From contig NC_092631.1 of the NCBI RefSeq assembly GCF_039555335.1, forward strand, positions 12,151,701 to 12,215,700: a stretch of 64,000 nucleotides of DNA. The letters are read 5' to 3'. The notes under the pieces are model-generated. The model was not told the origin of the DNA, did no database searches, and saw only the letters and a list, made by a program, of their open reading frames with translations. Each line of letters opens with the position of its first letter. The first letter of the stretch is position 1. The DNA is from Amphiura filiformis (Eukaryota; Echinodermata; Ophiuroidea; Amphilepidida; Amphiuridae). Of the stretch, positions 34,376 to 46,700 are shown in pieces. A program made the position numbers and the translations under genes.

Positions 34376-34735
34376 AGGTTTTGTCCACTATGGCACGCCA
34401 AAGAGGACAAAATCCTACTTATTCTCGATGAGGTTTTTTTATTTTGCGATGATATTTTTTTTTTCTTGAAGAGTTTTCTGTTTTTTTCTCAGTGCGAGTT
34501 TTTTTCTTTCTCAATGTCTTTTTTTTTTTTCTCGATGGAGTTTTTTTCTTTCTCAGTGTTCTTTTTTTTTCTCGGTGTGTTTTTTTTCGTTCTCGATGTG
34601 ATTTTTTTTTTCTCGGTGGTGTTTTTTCTTTCTCGGTGTGATTTTTTTTCTCGATGGAGATTTTTATTTCTCAATGTGTTTTTTTTTTCTCGATGGTTTT
34701 TTTAAAGGTTTTGTCCACTCTGGCGTGCCATATTT
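34376..34735. repeat. Arm segment: TTTTTTTCTCGATG array (right, inverted)
   Basis: Counterpart of 21005-21330, bounded by GTTTTGTCCACTCTGGCGTGCC. Confidence 0.85.
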
Positions 34736-35156
34736 ATGTCCTATCCATAATCTCCCCGAAGTTGTAAACATGATACGTTTAAGCTCACTTTGGACCCCTA
34801 CATTTTACCCTGACCCGACCCCTGCAACAGAAGAGAATGAATGTCCTGTATATTCTTGCTAAATGTTTGCATTGAATATGTTATTGTTATGCAATGTTTA
34901 AACCTTTTTTTGTGATTAATAGGGTGAACTTACCCCACCATATGGGCGAACCTGCCCCAATATGGGGCAAGTTCGCCACTTTGCAAAACTTTTTTGTTTG
35001 CTCTATCCTGTAATTGTAAGGCCTATAGTTCTGAGATGTGGCCGGATATAGCTAAGACATAGGGCTTTCACATGGGCTAATCAGGTCATCCCTAACCTTA
35101 ACATTGACATCGCTACTGGTCAGAAAAAAATAGGGCGAACACTCCCCGCTCTCCCC

Positions 35157-35500
35157 TATATCTCATTAACCAATGATCCTACAGATACGCGACCCCTGAC
35201 CTTTTTGTTCCTTATGACCAGACGAAAAGTTTGACATATAGCACGACTCTCTAGGATATTTGGTTAAAAAGATACAGTTAAGTGCACAAAGTACAATAAG
35301 TGACTACTAGTATATCTCATTAACCAATGATCGTGCAGATACGCGACCACTGACTTTTTTGTGCCTTATGACCAGAAGAAAAGTTTGACATATGGCACGA
35401 GTCTTTAGGATATTTGGTTAAGAAGATAGAGGGTAAAGTGCACAAAAGTACAAAAAGTGTCCATATCTCTTTAAGAGCCAGTCTCCCTTATTATGTACCC
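35157..35500. repeat. Satellite array, right block
   Basis: About two more monomers of the 19700-20435 satellite (CTAGGATATTTGGTTAA at 35251; a TTTAGGATATTTGGTTAAG variant at 35405). Contains one CTAGTA insertion (TACTAGTA at 35305-35312). Confidence 0.9.
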
Positions 35501-36780
35501 AAATCAGGGGGGTTGTGAAAAAAAAAAAAAAATAGAATTTTCTCTAAAAATTAATTTTGGTACATATTAGCACCAACAACTCACATGTAAAATATGAGCG
35601 TGCACAGCGCCCTCGTTCAGCTTGAAAAAATTCTTGAAATTTCAGCCTCTCTGAGCCTTACTTGCAAATGGTAAACTTTGGAGGTGCATAACATTGTGCG
35701 CCATCATCATCCCAACCTGCATTTTGCATTTTTTTAAAGTACCAAATGGTTACATTACAAAAACCAAGAAAAAAAATTGGGATCTTGATGGCGCACAAAA
35801 TCAGCAAATCAATGATTTGATGAAAAGCGCCCTCGTGCAAACTTCAAAGCATCATAACGGGCTGCGCCATCAAGATCCCAAGTCCGAACAAGTTTGAAAT
35901 TAAAGACCTCCATGGCAAGTTTCATTTTTCAGCAAAAATTTTTGGGATTTCGTTGGCGCACAGAGTTAACAGAGGTCAAAGGTCAAAATTTCCTATTTTC
36001 ACACATTTTTGCACGCCTGTATTATTGCGCGCCAACGTCACCTGACTCTCCGAATAGGATTTCATCAAAGAAGAGGTAATTCTCCTGCAAGAACTAAAAA
36101 AATTAGCTTGGGATCTCTTGATCTTCATATTTTTCTGATTTTTTGAAAATGGACTTTTTTGGAAAAGTGAGGTGATGTTTTGTTTGTTTTTGTTAAATTA
36201 ATGACATTGGTTTCCAGTGGCCTATACTAGGATTGGTACGGTAGCGCCCGCGGCAAAAAACAAAATTGGAGCCTCTACCCCCCCCACGGCCGCGAAAGGC
36301 GCGAATATCTTTATATAGACGCGGGCAATGGCGTATAGCTATAGGTGTTGTGGCGCCCAGGGCTAAGGATTAATACGGTAATTCCCCCCCGCGAAAATTT
36401 TGCGCTTGGACGCAGAATCGACGGAACTTGGTCAATTTGGCGCCCCCTAAGGGTAGCGCCCGGGGCACGTTGCACGTTTTAGTTCAGGTTCCCCAAAATC
36501 TTAGTGTGTAGGGCCTAAAGCAAGACTCCAGTCCATGATGAGGAATCCAAGACTCCCTCGGTGTGCAAAAACAGGAGAACAAGACACAGAGCCTCTGGCA
36601 GGGATAGCCAAGAGTAACAAAAGTCACTTTCAAAGTGACTCTGCAAAAACAACACAGCAAAACAGATCACACCGAAGGAGCTGAGACAGGATTTTTCCCC
36701 ATGAACTAGAGTGGGGTAAATGAATAAACTAAACATACATAAGAAACACTCTATAAAAATCAATTCCAGCTGAGATTTTT
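35501..36780. other. Intergenic, dispersed repeats, no gene
   Basis: Short repeated phrases (GCGCCCTCGT, GGCGCACA, GATCTTGATGGCGC) at 35600-36060 suggest an old repeat in both orientations. 36240-36480 is GC-rich with GGCGCCC / TAGCGCCCG blocks partly matching 460-535. No gene supported. Confidence 0.4.
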
Positions 36781-37215
36781 GAAGTGCTCTTTGGAATTTG
36801 TTAAAAACCCATTTAAACTGAAAAGAAGTTGATTACGGAGATCTTGAGGAAGTTGCGGATCAAAAAAAGCAGGAAATCTGTTGAAAACAGCTAGTGAATT
36901 TAAAACCATCTGTGCGAGCATAGGTGTGACTAAATTTTAAATTCTCGTTGTGGCGGGGATTCACTGAGATAAACTTAAAGGGATTGATATCATACCTCCC
37001 ATACAAACATTTTGAAACAAAAGACAAAGCAAGGTAAATATATCTGTTACGCATAGAAGATAAACCAAGCATTTCTAATCTGAAATTGTAACTAAGCTCC
37101 CCCCGGGAGCAGGAACACAAACTCGAGCCAGAAGTTTTTTGGTTTTTTCAAGTGATTTTAAATGACCAATTTGGTAAGGGAGCCATCCTGATATTCCGTA
37201 TTCCATAATCAAATA
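36781..37215 (-). pseudogene. LINE C-terminal (post-RT) fragment
   Basis: The minus-strand frames read LGLSSMRNRYIYLALSFVSK followed by CLYGRYDIN and, in another frame, LPQDLRNQLLF: the pattern seen after the thumb of non-LTR retrotransposon RTs (Leu/Arg-rich helix, then W/F-x-LP-x-x-hydrophobic). Broken by frame changes. Weaker call than 10680-11500. Confidence 0.5.
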
Positions 37216-37390
37216 TTGGTCATACACATTATAGGCCTAGGTCTATAAGAAGTTAACCACTCACTCCACAGAGATGGTAGGCCCACTTAATTGTAAATGA
37301 ATACCGGTATAGGCCTACATATAACTAGGCCTATAGCCTATAGGCCTATAGTATAGGGCCTACTGATGGAACTACTGATATAAGTTTACA

Positions 37391-37646
37391 CCCAGGGTGC
37401 CGTTTTGCCCCCATAGGGGTGTTCCGTTTTGCCCCGATAGTGGGGCAAAACGGATTTATTTTTTTGAAAATAGTTCTTCATTTTTATAAAAATTTGTAAG
37501 ATTCAAGTTATATTGGTTAATGGTATATTAAAGGTAAATACAAACTTCAACTGAACATATACTTTTTACAGTCATATTACTTATGGTGACGTCACAGAGC
37601 ATCCTCGAAGTTAAGTGTTCCGTTATGCCCCACCTTCCCCTAGGCC
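37391..37646. mobile_element. MITE with GGGGCAAAACGG motifs
   Basis: GTTCCGTTTTGCCCC and GGGGCAAAACGG recur in both orientations at 37398-37455, and CCGTTATGCCCCACC closes it at ~37618-37636. General style (G-run end, repeated subterminal GCCCC motif) resembles the ends of the 14.7-kb element, but the sequences are not homologous enough to group. Confidence 0.5.
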
Positions 37647-39150
37647 TATGTAGGCCCAAATTCACTGAGGAAATTGTTGGTCGCCGCCCCGGAGCCCCGT
37701 TGTAAATGCCAAAAAAGGCAATTTTTCGGCAATTTTCCTACGGGATTGTCTAAATTCTGCCATTGATTGGGGCCACGTGCCCCCCCAGTGCCCCTATGAC
37801 GCAACGCCACTTTACCATAAATCCCATATATCCGCCCTCCCAGGCGAGACGGTACTATATCCGTGCCCAAAATTGCTTGCCCCCCCCCTCCCCCCTTCGA
37901 CCTGCCAAAATATCACTTGACCCCCCCCCCCCCTATAATTCACCACCCCGGGGTAGGCCTAGGCCTACACATTGCACCACCCCTAAATATCATGAAATCG
38001 CACACCACCACACAGTGTCTTCGACCCTATATCTTCATGGCAGGAATCGCCATGGTAGGTTAAATCCACAGCCACGATTAGCCATTTGGTTCAAACCTTT
38101 AAAGCTCTTTTAAACTAATAATTAGTCGAGGGACATAACTAAGGCTACTCACAATAGCCGGGTAATCGATCTTGGTTGTGCGTGATTAAGCTTGTATACC
38201 CCATTGAGGTCAATGGTCATCGACTTTTATACTGCCTACAGTGAGTGCAGCTGTACTACACGCTGCACGCTGTAGTCCATAACAGGACCAACGCAATATA
38301 AAATGGTCAAATTTTGAGTTCAAAGCGCACGGCCAATTTTCAAAGCGCATTCTAGCGACTATCATATCTGTTCAACACGTATTTCCAAGTTTATGAGACC
38401 AAATCTGGTTTCTTGAGAAAAAAATCATGACGGGAGATATTCATCATTTTCTAACCCGGTATCAGAAGATTTTCGTCTGATATCAAAATCGTGCATAGCA
38501 ATTCACGTGTATCGATCCCGTGTATTCATTTTAGTGTCCCTTCTGCACCAAATAATTATTAGCCAGGCGGTGTCGGTGTGCACCATGCATAAATGAGGCT
38601 CAGACAGACTCAACCATCACGCGTATCGCCATTTCAGACGTCCTAAATTTAGGCTTATAATTATATTTTCTTAAAGTAGCAACAGGTCGAGAAAACGTCG
38701 ATTGATCGCAAATTACGCGAAGCGCAGTGTGTGAGCGTTTCAAACAACCATGATATGAACGACGATCTGTGATTGGTTGTAGTGAAAAAGGCATACACCT
38801 TGGTAACATCTTTTACAGCTTTCCGTGACAAAAAGAAAAGTTTATATATTAATGATTTACATGTTTTAAATAATTGCAAACCATTTATAGACAGTCTTGC
38901 TTAAAATGCTTCGATTTTGATGATACAATCAACGTTTAGCTACTTAGTTAAACAACCAATCACAGTGGATGATAATTGTATGTAGGCTGATTTCGTCTTT
39001 GATCATATTTTGCGGCTTTTCCGAACATGACCCGGGCTCCAGATAGAGCTGTCACAATACCTGTATGAGCAGTATCACAGTCATGAGGGGAAACCCCAAC
39101 AATCTAGATGTTTTCTAGGCGAAATCGAGCAAAAATAGGATTCCGACAAG
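37647..39150. other. Intergenic upstream of BPTF
   Basis: 37880-37935 are C-runs. The rest has no recognised gene. 38570-38800 is GC-richer but shows no conserved frame. Confidence 0.4.
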
Positions 39151-39152
39151 GT

Positions 39153-39216
39153 CACGTGGTCATTTGATTCGGAAAATGGCGGACAGCTGCTGTATTCAGC
39201 GTGTAGTTTATAAATA
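39153..39216 (+). promoter_or_regulatory. Candidate BPTF core promoter
   Basis: Within 170 bases of the start codon: an E-box CACGTG (39153-39158), a YY1-like AAAATGGCGGA (39173-39183) and a TATA-like TTTATAAATA (39207-39216). The motif cluster and position fit a promoter; transcription start not known. Confidence 0.45.
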
Positions 39217-39323
39217 GAAGACCAAAATACAACGTACTCGCTCTACATCCCGTCACGGAATCCCGTTCACAATAACATTAGGACCAGTCTCTCTCTATTG
39301 ATGTGAAAGAGATCGGGTAAAAC

Positions 39324-40701
39324 ATGAAAAGAGGAAGGGGAAGACCTCGCGGATCTGCCAATGCTTCTCGTGAGTCTACTCCATCAACTTCAAGTGAAAC
39401 AAAACGCAAGAAGGTCGGCCGCGGCCGTGGCGGTCGAGCTGCACCGAGCGATGCCAGCAACAGCCGGGAAGCATCGGCGGCACCAAGTCCATCCAGTTCT
39501 CGGTCAAGCACTCCAGTATCCGTGAGTAGATCTTCGACACCGTCATTAACTCCTGCTGCACGCCGGAGTACACGGGCAGCAGCCCAAAAGAGCAAGCAGC
39601 TCATTCAAGAAGTTATTTCTGCCCAAAAATCACTATCAGTATCAGCAACAACAACATCAACACCAAAACAACCAAAGAAACCAGTCAAAAAATATAAACC
39701 AGCAGACAGTTCTGATGAAAGTGAACCAGATGAATATTATGAGGAAAGTGATGTGGAAGAAGACGAGGAGAGTTCGTCACATTCTTCAGCCTCAGAAGCG
39801 GAAGCTGAAAGTGATGTATCAGAGGAAAGTGAAGCCAGCGTTGAAAGTGGTGCAAGCAGCACACCAGGTCGGAAGCGTGTCCCGCCAAGAACTTTCAGAC
39901 CACCAACGCCAGTTTGGTTAGAAAAAGAAGATGTCCCCCCGTTAGATCTGCCAAAATCTTCAAATGATCTTCTTATTGAGAACAAGGACCTTCTGGATGC
40001 AATTGCTGTGTATGAAGTTCTCAGACATTTCCATCAGCAGTTGAGATTATCCCCTTGCCGATTTGAAGATTTTTGTGCAGCGCTTGTCAGTGAAGAGCAA
40101 TGCAACATGCTAGCAGAAATACATATTTCACTAATGAGAGCATTATTACGTGAGGAAGATGGTAACAGTACAACCTTCGGGCCTCATGATTGCCGAGACA
40201 GCATCAACATTCAGCTATTCCTTCTTGATGGTATGACTTGGCCAGAAGTTGTTAGATCATATATCGAATGTGACAAAGAATACCATGAATATCTCCCCTA
40301 TGTTGAAGCAGAAAATTATCCATTTTTAACCGTAACTGACAAGGTCAAAGTTCTTTTATTTTTGACTGACCAATTTCTCGCTTCCAACAAAGTACGAGAA
40401 GAAATCTTAGGCGAGGGTGCAATTCACGTATGATGATCATTGTCCATAACTGTCACAGACTGGGAGACTTGTTGTGTTGTGAGACATGTTCAGCAGTGTA
40501 CCATTTAGAGTGTGTAGATCCCCCTTTGTATGAAGTTCCAGAAGATGATTGGTTATGTGCAGTTTGTTTGGAACATCAGGTTCCAGGAGTTGTGGATTGC
40601 ATCTCAGAAGTTGAAAAAAGTGGAATGTTGATTCGGCACGAGCCACTTGGTTATGACCGCCATGGGAGGAAATACTATCATGTCAGCAGACGGATTGTTG
40701 T
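39324..40701 (+). CDS. BPTF: BPTF exon 1: basic N-terminus, DDT, WHIM1, PHD finger (two indels)
   Basis: Begins MKRGRGRPRGS at the first Met. Reads open through the DDT domain (AIAVYEVLRHF, RFEDFCAALVSEEQC) and DGMTWPEVVRSY / KVKVLLFLTDQFL to GEGAIH, where an extra base (~40428) breaks the frame. YDDHC then reads in the next frame, and seven bases instead of six separate the first two PHD cysteines (40444-40450). After that the PHD finger (LGDLLCCETCSAVYHLECV, EDDWLCAVC) is clean to donor GTAAGT at 40702. Both indels lie within ~25 bases. Confidence 0.9.
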
Positions 40702-43700
40702 GTAAGTGCCAATTTTAAAATTGACTGTGATTGTAATTCATCTCATGTTTGTCAGAAACCTACAATTTTTATATCATCATAAGTCTGAAAGTGTAAGGAA
40801 GACAATTTTATAGGGTATAAAATATACAATATATACAGGGTGCCACAAATAGGGTGGAAAATTTATATTTTGGTTCAAAAAGTATAAAATTTTGTTCCTC
40901 TCTTACTAACATAAACACCGGTTCTGGCAGTGCTAAAACTTAAATGTGCTATTGTAGGCTCTCAAAAAGCAAACTTGTAAGGATGAGTTATGTTGCCTAA
41001 GGTAGGTATGTTCATAAAATTTTGAAGTTCAATATTTTTAGCTGAAAGTTCTTTCATTTGAAAGAGAATCAAATTACCTAAACAATAAGGGGTCAATCAT
41101 GTTTCTAGTGCATATACTTTTGAAGTTACAGACAAAAATAGTGTCACCAAATTGACCAAAATTTTGTGTGTGAAATTGTGACAGGCACATACAATGTACA
41201 CTACTGTATGTGACCCCAGATGACCTCCTATTCTTTACTGTAAGAAAGCTGTTTTGGATGGTCTTGATTTACACACAAATTGCTTTTGAGCTAAATCGAG
41301 TGTCAACTTGGTGGAACATGGATTGCACTATGTGATAGACATTTTGGATTTTTTGCTTTTCGAAACCAAGTGAAATTTAACTCACTACAATATTTCGTCC
41401 TATGCGTCGAAGGACTTCATCAGGTATGACTGATTTTGGTCATCTGATCCACTTTCCCGGCAAACAAGTTTGAGTGGGTTCCGGTATTCCTAGTCTCTTT
41501 TGCAGACTTCAGAAGTGGATCGTAGACATGACTCAAGAGGTAGGTGCCCTCCTCCCTGTTTAGGGTGTTGGTGCCCCGTCTTCTAATCTCCATTGCTTCT
41601 CTGACATGTAAATTGTTCAATTTTTATGCCTCCACCGCGAGGCATACTGTTTTTGCAATGTCCGTGCTTCCGTCCGGATGCTATATCTCGGGCACGGATG
41701 GACGGATTGACTTCAGATTTTCAGGATAGGTGGGTCATGGTCAGAAACTCTGGCTACTTTTTTTTTGGGTGAGGTTCAAGGTCATATACTAAAAGCTCAT
41801 ACAGGGAAATTGAGCATCAAAAGTATCCAAAATGTTCACCAAAATTAAATTATGACACTATTTCATAGATGTATAGATATTAAAAATACTTCACAATAAC
41901 CACCTGCAAATGCCTTTAAAAGGCCAAGTTTGAGCTAATTCTGTCTCAAATTCGTATTTTTTTCTGGTGCTGCAGCGGCCATCTTTATAGTGCGCCCTCA
42001 AAATTTTTTGTCAATATAATATTAAATTAAGACACATGAGGGCGCACTAACTGAGAGTAACTAAATACTTCCAGACGGTGATTGATGACTAAAACCAGGT
42101 AAAAAATTAGCGCCAACCCAAAATGACTTTGTTAAGCGCCCTGGGCACTTATTGGAATGAATACGGTACATGTTGGTACTTCACATGACCTCATCAAAAA
42201 TGAATTTTTTAATCACTCCATTTATATCCTATGTACATGTATAATGTATTTAACATAACCGCATCCACCTGCACCGCATCCGTGTGCACTGCCACCCCTG
42301 GGATTTTCCATTCTAAGTGATGCCATCTTTTTAAAGAATACTGTGTGAGTTAATGCTTCTCTACACTGAATCTATAAAATTAGGCTTAAAATGAGGTATC
42401 AACCACTGCTGTGGGACAAGGGGTTGTGAAGTTGCAATCAAATTCGTAGCACAGTTTTCGAAAAAGTGTTATTCCGCCACCCTTTTGGGGAGCCCAACTC
42501 ACGACATGCCACCAATAATATTTATTTGAATTACCAAAATATAAATACCGTATGAACCACCCGGGTATAAGCCCACCTTCGGCTATAAGCTCACCCCCTA
42601 TTTTTCAAAACATTCTGGGAACATGGGGTGCACTCAGGTATAAGCCCAGTACCGGTACTAAATTTTGGCCAAGTTCTTTTTTTATCAATGCTTTGCTCTC
42701 ATATTTAAGAACAAATATAAAAAAATATCAATTGACACAGATGATCGAAATTACTGGTACATTGGGCATACAAATGGGGGATGATTGTTTTTGTTTAAAA
42801 GCCCACCCCCATTTTTGAAGTGAAATCTGCCATCGGGGGGCTTATACCGAGTGGTTCTGGTAATAATATAATTCAATAGTACAAATAAATGGTAATTCAG
42901 GTGTTACATAACATAATTCATAAAAGAAATCACAAAAATATTACATTAGAATATTTTATAGTTTGATAACTGAGCTGCAATGAATTGTTGAAAGTGCGTG
43001 TACAGGGGATACTCAACAAAATCAAATGTGAGCAACTAACAAGCAAAATAAAGCAAAAAGTTCAAAAGCAAAACTATTATACCTTTTTGGAAAGCTTGTT
43101 CCAAAATGTGAATCATATGTGATGTATTTGAAATGTAGAATAATCAAGCTATATCGGCCACCCATTTATCAAAAAAATAATACCGTATAAATGAATTTAA
43201 TGAAAACAATATTTTTTCACAAAGATAATAAAAATTCATGGTTAAGGGGCTAAAAGGTGCTAACAAAAGATGCAACTTGCAGAAAGAAACCAATGTCATA
43301 AAAATAAAATAAAATCCAATGTATCAAAAAGTGGCCCGAATAGCCCTGGTTTAAATGTTAATTCAGGAAGTTTTTCCTGTCCATTTTAAACCAAAATAAT
43401 GAGGTAAAATGAAAGAAAGCCTGTAGATTAAAACATGTTTTATCTTAGCTGCATATTAAACTGTGCTCATTTTTCCTCTCCATTCATTTCCAAGTGAGAG
43501 TGATGATAATGATGTGCGGTACTACAGCAGCAGGCGGCAGTTTGAGGAGCTGCTACATACATTGGACCCAATCCACTGGGAGCGAGATCTATTCAGGCTT
43601 TGCTAGAATCCAAGACTGAGATTCTAGCGCATATGGATAAAACAGAAGAGCTTACAAACAGTACCAGAGGCAATCAGAAGTCGGCACTTCAAAGGAGCAA

Positions 43701-46700
43701 TGGTAAGATGTGCCAATTTAGATTTTCATTGTATCTTTGTGTTTTTATCAATAATCAATAAAGTTTTAAATGAGCTAAAATGACAGAAAAGGCTCATCAA
43801 TATGTAATTTTTGCGAATATTGTGCTAAAAATCCGTGCATAAATTTTATGTTCAGGGTACTTTTATTTTGCGCACTTTTGCCTTGAATATATTTGAATAA
43901 TTAATTAGCATTTAAATACAAATTAGCTCATTCATTAATTATGGAGAGGGTGGGTAGACAATATAATACATTGTACATTAGAACATATTAGAAATAGGGT
44001 CAGTCCATAATAATATTTATTTGAATTACTTGCAAAATACAAAGTAACAAAATAACAGTACATTTATACACACTTTACATTTCTTATACATGACTAAAGC
44101 AAGTAATTCAGGATGAGTGAATGGGCTAAAAGCCCAAACACAGAAGTGCCCACTCATCATGTCAAATCAACCAATTTTCGGAAAAGTTCCCAACTGACCC
44201 TCTCAAATTTTGATGAAATTCCATCAGAATATAATAATCTTTTGTGGCCACAATGAAACCATATAAAAATTTGGCCTCATACATGTAAGCCATGTCGTTT
44301 GTGAGAAATGAAGTTTGGCCCGGACCCCCCCTTTTTTTTTGGCACTTGTGATCATTAGTGTCATTGGTGATTTTTACCAACTTTGGTCGCTCATAACTTT
44401 TTGTTCTAAACAGATAAGCTGCAATGTTGCATTCTAGCTAATCTTATGTTAAATTTTCAGAATCTGGCTCTAAATTTCAGATATCTGCTTTCCTTTTAAA
44501 GTTATGAGCTCCCAAAGTTGGTCATTTATTCAACCGCAAGTGTGATTTTGTCATTTTGGGGCCTGTGGGTCCCCTGGTGCCAAAAATATGACTCAAATGT
44601 CATACATTGTCTATGGGTACATTTATTTTTACATAAATTTCAATAATAGTTTAATACGGTACCCGTGTGTCGTCTATGGAAAACTTACATTACTAAGGGA
44701 AACATATGTTACCATTAGATTGAAGGAGTACTGCAAGCTCTTTAGTTAACAATTAAAAAACCAATTGTTTTGGCATAAAACAAATGCAAAAAATGTCGCC
44801 TTTTAGTTCAAAAAGAAACTTTTGGAAAAGGGGAATTGATTCCCTCAAAAAAGAATGGAAAATTTAGATGAAACTTAACAATACTTTTCATTGAGGTTAT
44901 TTTCTGTAATTTTCTTTCCTAAGTACTTATAAATAGTGACGAACTGGATCGATATTGGCCCGATATTGGCCAGATCGGATGTGGATCGGGATCGGTAATA
45001 ATCCCCTCAATTACCGATCCTGTGAACCGATCCAACATTGTTTGATAAAAGATATATTCCGACCTGAACGATGTTAAAAACAATGAAATAATAATAAATA
45101 CTGAAGTACATGACGTGTTCCCACAATAGTTACAAAGTTCAAGAAACAATAAACCTTACGTTATATCACATAATTAACCCTATAATGCCTCGTACATGAC
45201 TGTATATACTTCCGCATTTTACGCTGCAGCGCTGTATGTGTGAGCTTGTTGTTATCGTAAACATGCTACTGCGCACCATGTCTGCGCAAGTTCACGAGTT
45301 CATGGTACACGGGTTAACGAACTTTGAGAAGCAAGCCAGAATTTACCAGATTAGTACTTGGTACACATGTTTGTTTACAACAACGCAAGTTGTCATAAAA
45401 GAGTTATTTTGTGGGAAATCAAGTAATTCTTTCAAGATAAAATACTCAATATATGTACTGTACTACTGAGAGCTACTGAGCATACATATGGCAGTGTTAA
45501 AATGTGTCACAGTCGTCATTCATTCTGAGTCAGAACATAGCCCTAACGTGGATCAGATCTGGATCGGGATCGGCCGATCTGAAATTTTTTGGATCGGGGA
45601 TCGGCAATTTCCGATCTAGGGTGGATTGGTTCATCACTACTTATAAATGCATGGTAGCGTTATCTCATCTTCTCTGGTTATAAGAAAACAATACACAGGT
45701 ACATGTAATCGGGCACAGTTTTAGTACTTACATTTTAATAGGGTTTTAAAATTAATGGTAACATATATGTTTCTGTCACGTAGGTTAGCTTCAGGCCTGA
45801 CAAGTATGTTGGAAATGTGTTAATGAAATAATGTTAATAAAGTTAAAATAAATCAAGTGCACCTGCGGCTATAATTTGCTCAACAGTTTATAGTCACTTT
45901 ATGGTAACATACGTTTCATTTCTTAAAAATACAGTCTGAATTTTTGAATTTCCTAGGAGTTCTTTCTCAAATACATTATATACGGTACATACAATGTAAA
46001 TCATGTGGACTTGAAAACATTACTATCAATCATATAGCTTGCACGATAAACAGTATATTTAAGCAGCATGGATACTGATATTGGACTCTCATTCTTGACA
46101 TTTGCTTAAAAAGTTACCTTTTTCAGAGTCTTGGTTAGCAGCGACGTAGCTTGCGACACCATCACGGCGTCTTCATTCAGCGTAGTGTTTACAATTAATC
46201 CTCCGGTCACGTTAAAACTGCACTCAAGGCAAACAGCTATAAGTCCTGGATGTTCAAAACCCTGAAACCAAAGAAAAAGAAAGATCGCAAGGAAACAACT
46301 GGACAGTATGAGCGTAAAATCAACGTCCCCTTGCCATACATCAAAGGACTTTCTGAAAAGTTATCCTACATTTTCTGTGACCACGGGGTCAATGCTTATC
46401 ACAAACCGGTCAATACCATCAGATCCTTTTTAGTACACCCAAAGGACAAGACCCCCAACACCAACAAATGTGGTGTTATTTACAGAATCAGCTGCCCCGA
46501 ATGTGAGAACACTTATGTTGGCGAGACAAGTAGAAATCTTGGCACCCGGTTCAAAGAACATACTAGAACCACCACCACCCGAACAGCTGGTGACATCCCG
46601 CTATCTCTATAAGGACCGCTATCTCTAAGGTTCGCTATCTCTAAGGTTCGCTATCACTAACGTGTAAAGTCTATGGAGATCAGAATCCCGCTATCTCTAA

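Larger units (their letters stand above)
20436..35156. mobile_element. Giant 14.7-kb inverted-repeat (foldback) element with TA duplication
   Basis: Perfect 26-bp terminal inverted repeats (start GGGGAGAGCGGGGAG, end its complement) flanked by TA on both sides. Outside, the satellite sequence reads GACTA|TATCTC as in uninterrupted monomers, so the insertion is precise. Internally the left arm (~21005-24380) matches the right arm (34735 down to 28020) in inverted order, interrupted in the right arm by insertions at 29226-31415 and 31484-32344. Subterminal GGGGCA(T/G)GTTCGCCC-like motifs lie near both ends (20798-20900 and 34921-34980). The central spacer is 24400-28010. No transposase recognised, so non-autonomous. 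TA target and ~26-bp termini suggest the Tc1/mariner (IS630) group by inference only. Confidence 0.8.

Noticed and set aside
34361..34705. Phe/Ser-rich 114-residue frame and Lys-rich reverse frame
   Set aside because: Pure translation of the TTTTTTTCTCGATG low-complexity array.
39324..40705. Reading BPTF exon 1 as two separate genes (a 369-residue and a 91-residue protein)
   Set aside because: The two frames together follow the BPTF domain order without a gap; the break is explained by two one-base indels.
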